A stretch of DNA of 5,980 bases, taken from positions 1 through 5,980 of the forward strand of contig JAAZBR010000182.1 in the NCBI GenBank assembly GCA_012513735.1, written 5' to 3'. Below, piece after piece: positions 5,671 through 5,980 of the stretch. The notes below the pieces were generated by a model, which searched no databases, was not told the DNA's origin, and saw nothing but the letters and a program-made list of their open reading frames with translations. The position numbers and the translations under genes are program-made. How positions within the stretch are numbered: position 1 is the stretch's first letter; every line of letters starts with the position of its first letter. Origin of the DNA: Clostridiales bacterium. GTDB lineage: Bacteria; Bacillota; Clostridia; Christensenellales; Aristaeellaceae.

Positions 5671-5980
5671 ATGAGAGGAAAGAAATGGTTGGCTTTGCTC
5701 GCGGTGGCGTTGATGCTGCTGGGGGTTATGACAGCAGTGCATGCTTCAAGTGCACATGAACACGATGATTGGGCAGCCTGGTCATTGATACGCCTAAAGA
5801 TGCATGTAGGTCAGATGGGTTAAAGCACAGAGTATGTAATGTGTGCGGTGCAGTTGAAACACAAACGATTGCTAAAGATAATCATACTTTTTCTCCTTGG
5901 GTGAGCACGTCTACCTGTACTGTTGCTGGTGTGAAAATTAGAACATGCAGCGTATGTCAATTGCAGGAATCTGAGCAAGA
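5671..5980 (+). pseudogene. Secreted Cys-rich repeat protein, frameshifted and cut by the window edge
   Basis: Translation from ATG 5671 gives a clear signal peptide (MRGKKW, then a hydrophobic core and a VHA-SS cleavage site) followed by HEHDDWAAW. It then meets a TAA at 5821-5823 after about 50 residues. The frame one base back is open from 5769 to the end of the window and encodes an obvious continuation: two units with the pattern C-x9-C-x2-C (unit 1 Cys codons at 5805, 5835 and 5844), with His and Trp before each. Joining the two needs one missing base somewhere between 5769 and 5820, most naturally near the TGG at 5779-5781. Similar His/Trp/Cys units are common in clostridial surface proteins, and paired CxxC suggests zinc binding (inference). 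No slippery heptamer is visible. The options are a disabling mutation, a sequence error, or an on/off variant. The stretch 5641-5980 is 151/340 G+C (44%), far below its neighbours. Function is unknown. Confidence 0.7.
5755..5980 (+). repeat. Two Cys-rich His/Trp repeat units (second runs off the edge)
   Basis: Unit 1 spans 5755-5882 and unit 2 starts at the CAT at 5883. In both, a His-to-Trp segment leads to Cys, nine residues, Cys, two residues, Cys: CRSDGLKHRVCNVC and CTVAGVKIRTCSVC. Unit 1 is 128 bases, one short of 43 codons, which fits a single-base loss inside it. The Trp-to-first-Cys distance differs between units (eight versus five residues). The repeat is visible at protein level; the DNA of the two units is well diverged. 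Confidence 0.75.

Noticed and set aside
5769..5823. Programmed -1 ribosomal frameshifting in the Cys-rich gene
   Set aside because: I see no X-XXY-YYZ slippery heptamer in the overlap and no strong stem-loop just downstream; a simple mutation or sequence error is more likely.

Overview
The window looks like chromosomal DNA from a low-oxygen Gram-positive bacterium of the Clostridia type. The evidence is AGGAGG-type ribosome binding sites, GTG starts, a CoA-disulfide reductase/rhodanese fusion, an exported protein with a Pro-Thr wall linker, and a Cys-rich surface repeat common in clostridial secreted proteins. The coding DNA is GC-rich: a sampled 60-base stretch at 4381-4440 is 40/60 G+C. The Pro-Thr-Ala linker style would fit a gut lineage such as Christensenellales or Oscillospiraceae, but that is a weak inference.

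Layout. (1) 1-1953, plus strand: the 3' part of a sugar ABC transporter operon. It holds a duplicated ATPase cut by the window edge, then a BPD_transp_2-family permease joined to it by a 4-base ATGA overlap. (2) 1970-2000: a stem-loop between convergent genes. (3) 2031-3686, minus strand: a complete CoA-disulfide reductase fused to a rhodanese domain. (4) 3687-3890: a divergent control region with one promoter candidate per strand. (5) 3891-4682, plus strand: an exported protein with a peptidoglycan-binding domain, a Pro-Thr linker and an unrecognised C-terminal domain. (6) 4683-4758: a short gap with competing hairpins. (7) 4759-5526, plus strand: a PNP/UDP-family nucleoside phosphorylase-like protein. 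(8) 5527-5670: a non-coding leader with a near-consensus housekeeping promoter. (9) 5671-5980 (off the edge): a secreted protein with two Cys-rich repeats, AT-rich compared with the rest and broken by an apparent one-base frameshift.

How the genes relate. The ABC genes work together to import a sugar, with the substrate undetermined because the binding-protein gene lies outside. The other genes look like separate units: thiol/sulfur redox, a cell-wall protein, nucleoside salvage, and a surface protein. I see no phage, IS, CRISPR, tRNA or rRNA sequence, and no convincing undescribed multi-gene system. The items most worth a second look are the frameshifted Cys-rich gene, the unassigned C-terminal domain of the wall protein, and the phosphorylase that lacks the usual N-terminal phosphate motif.
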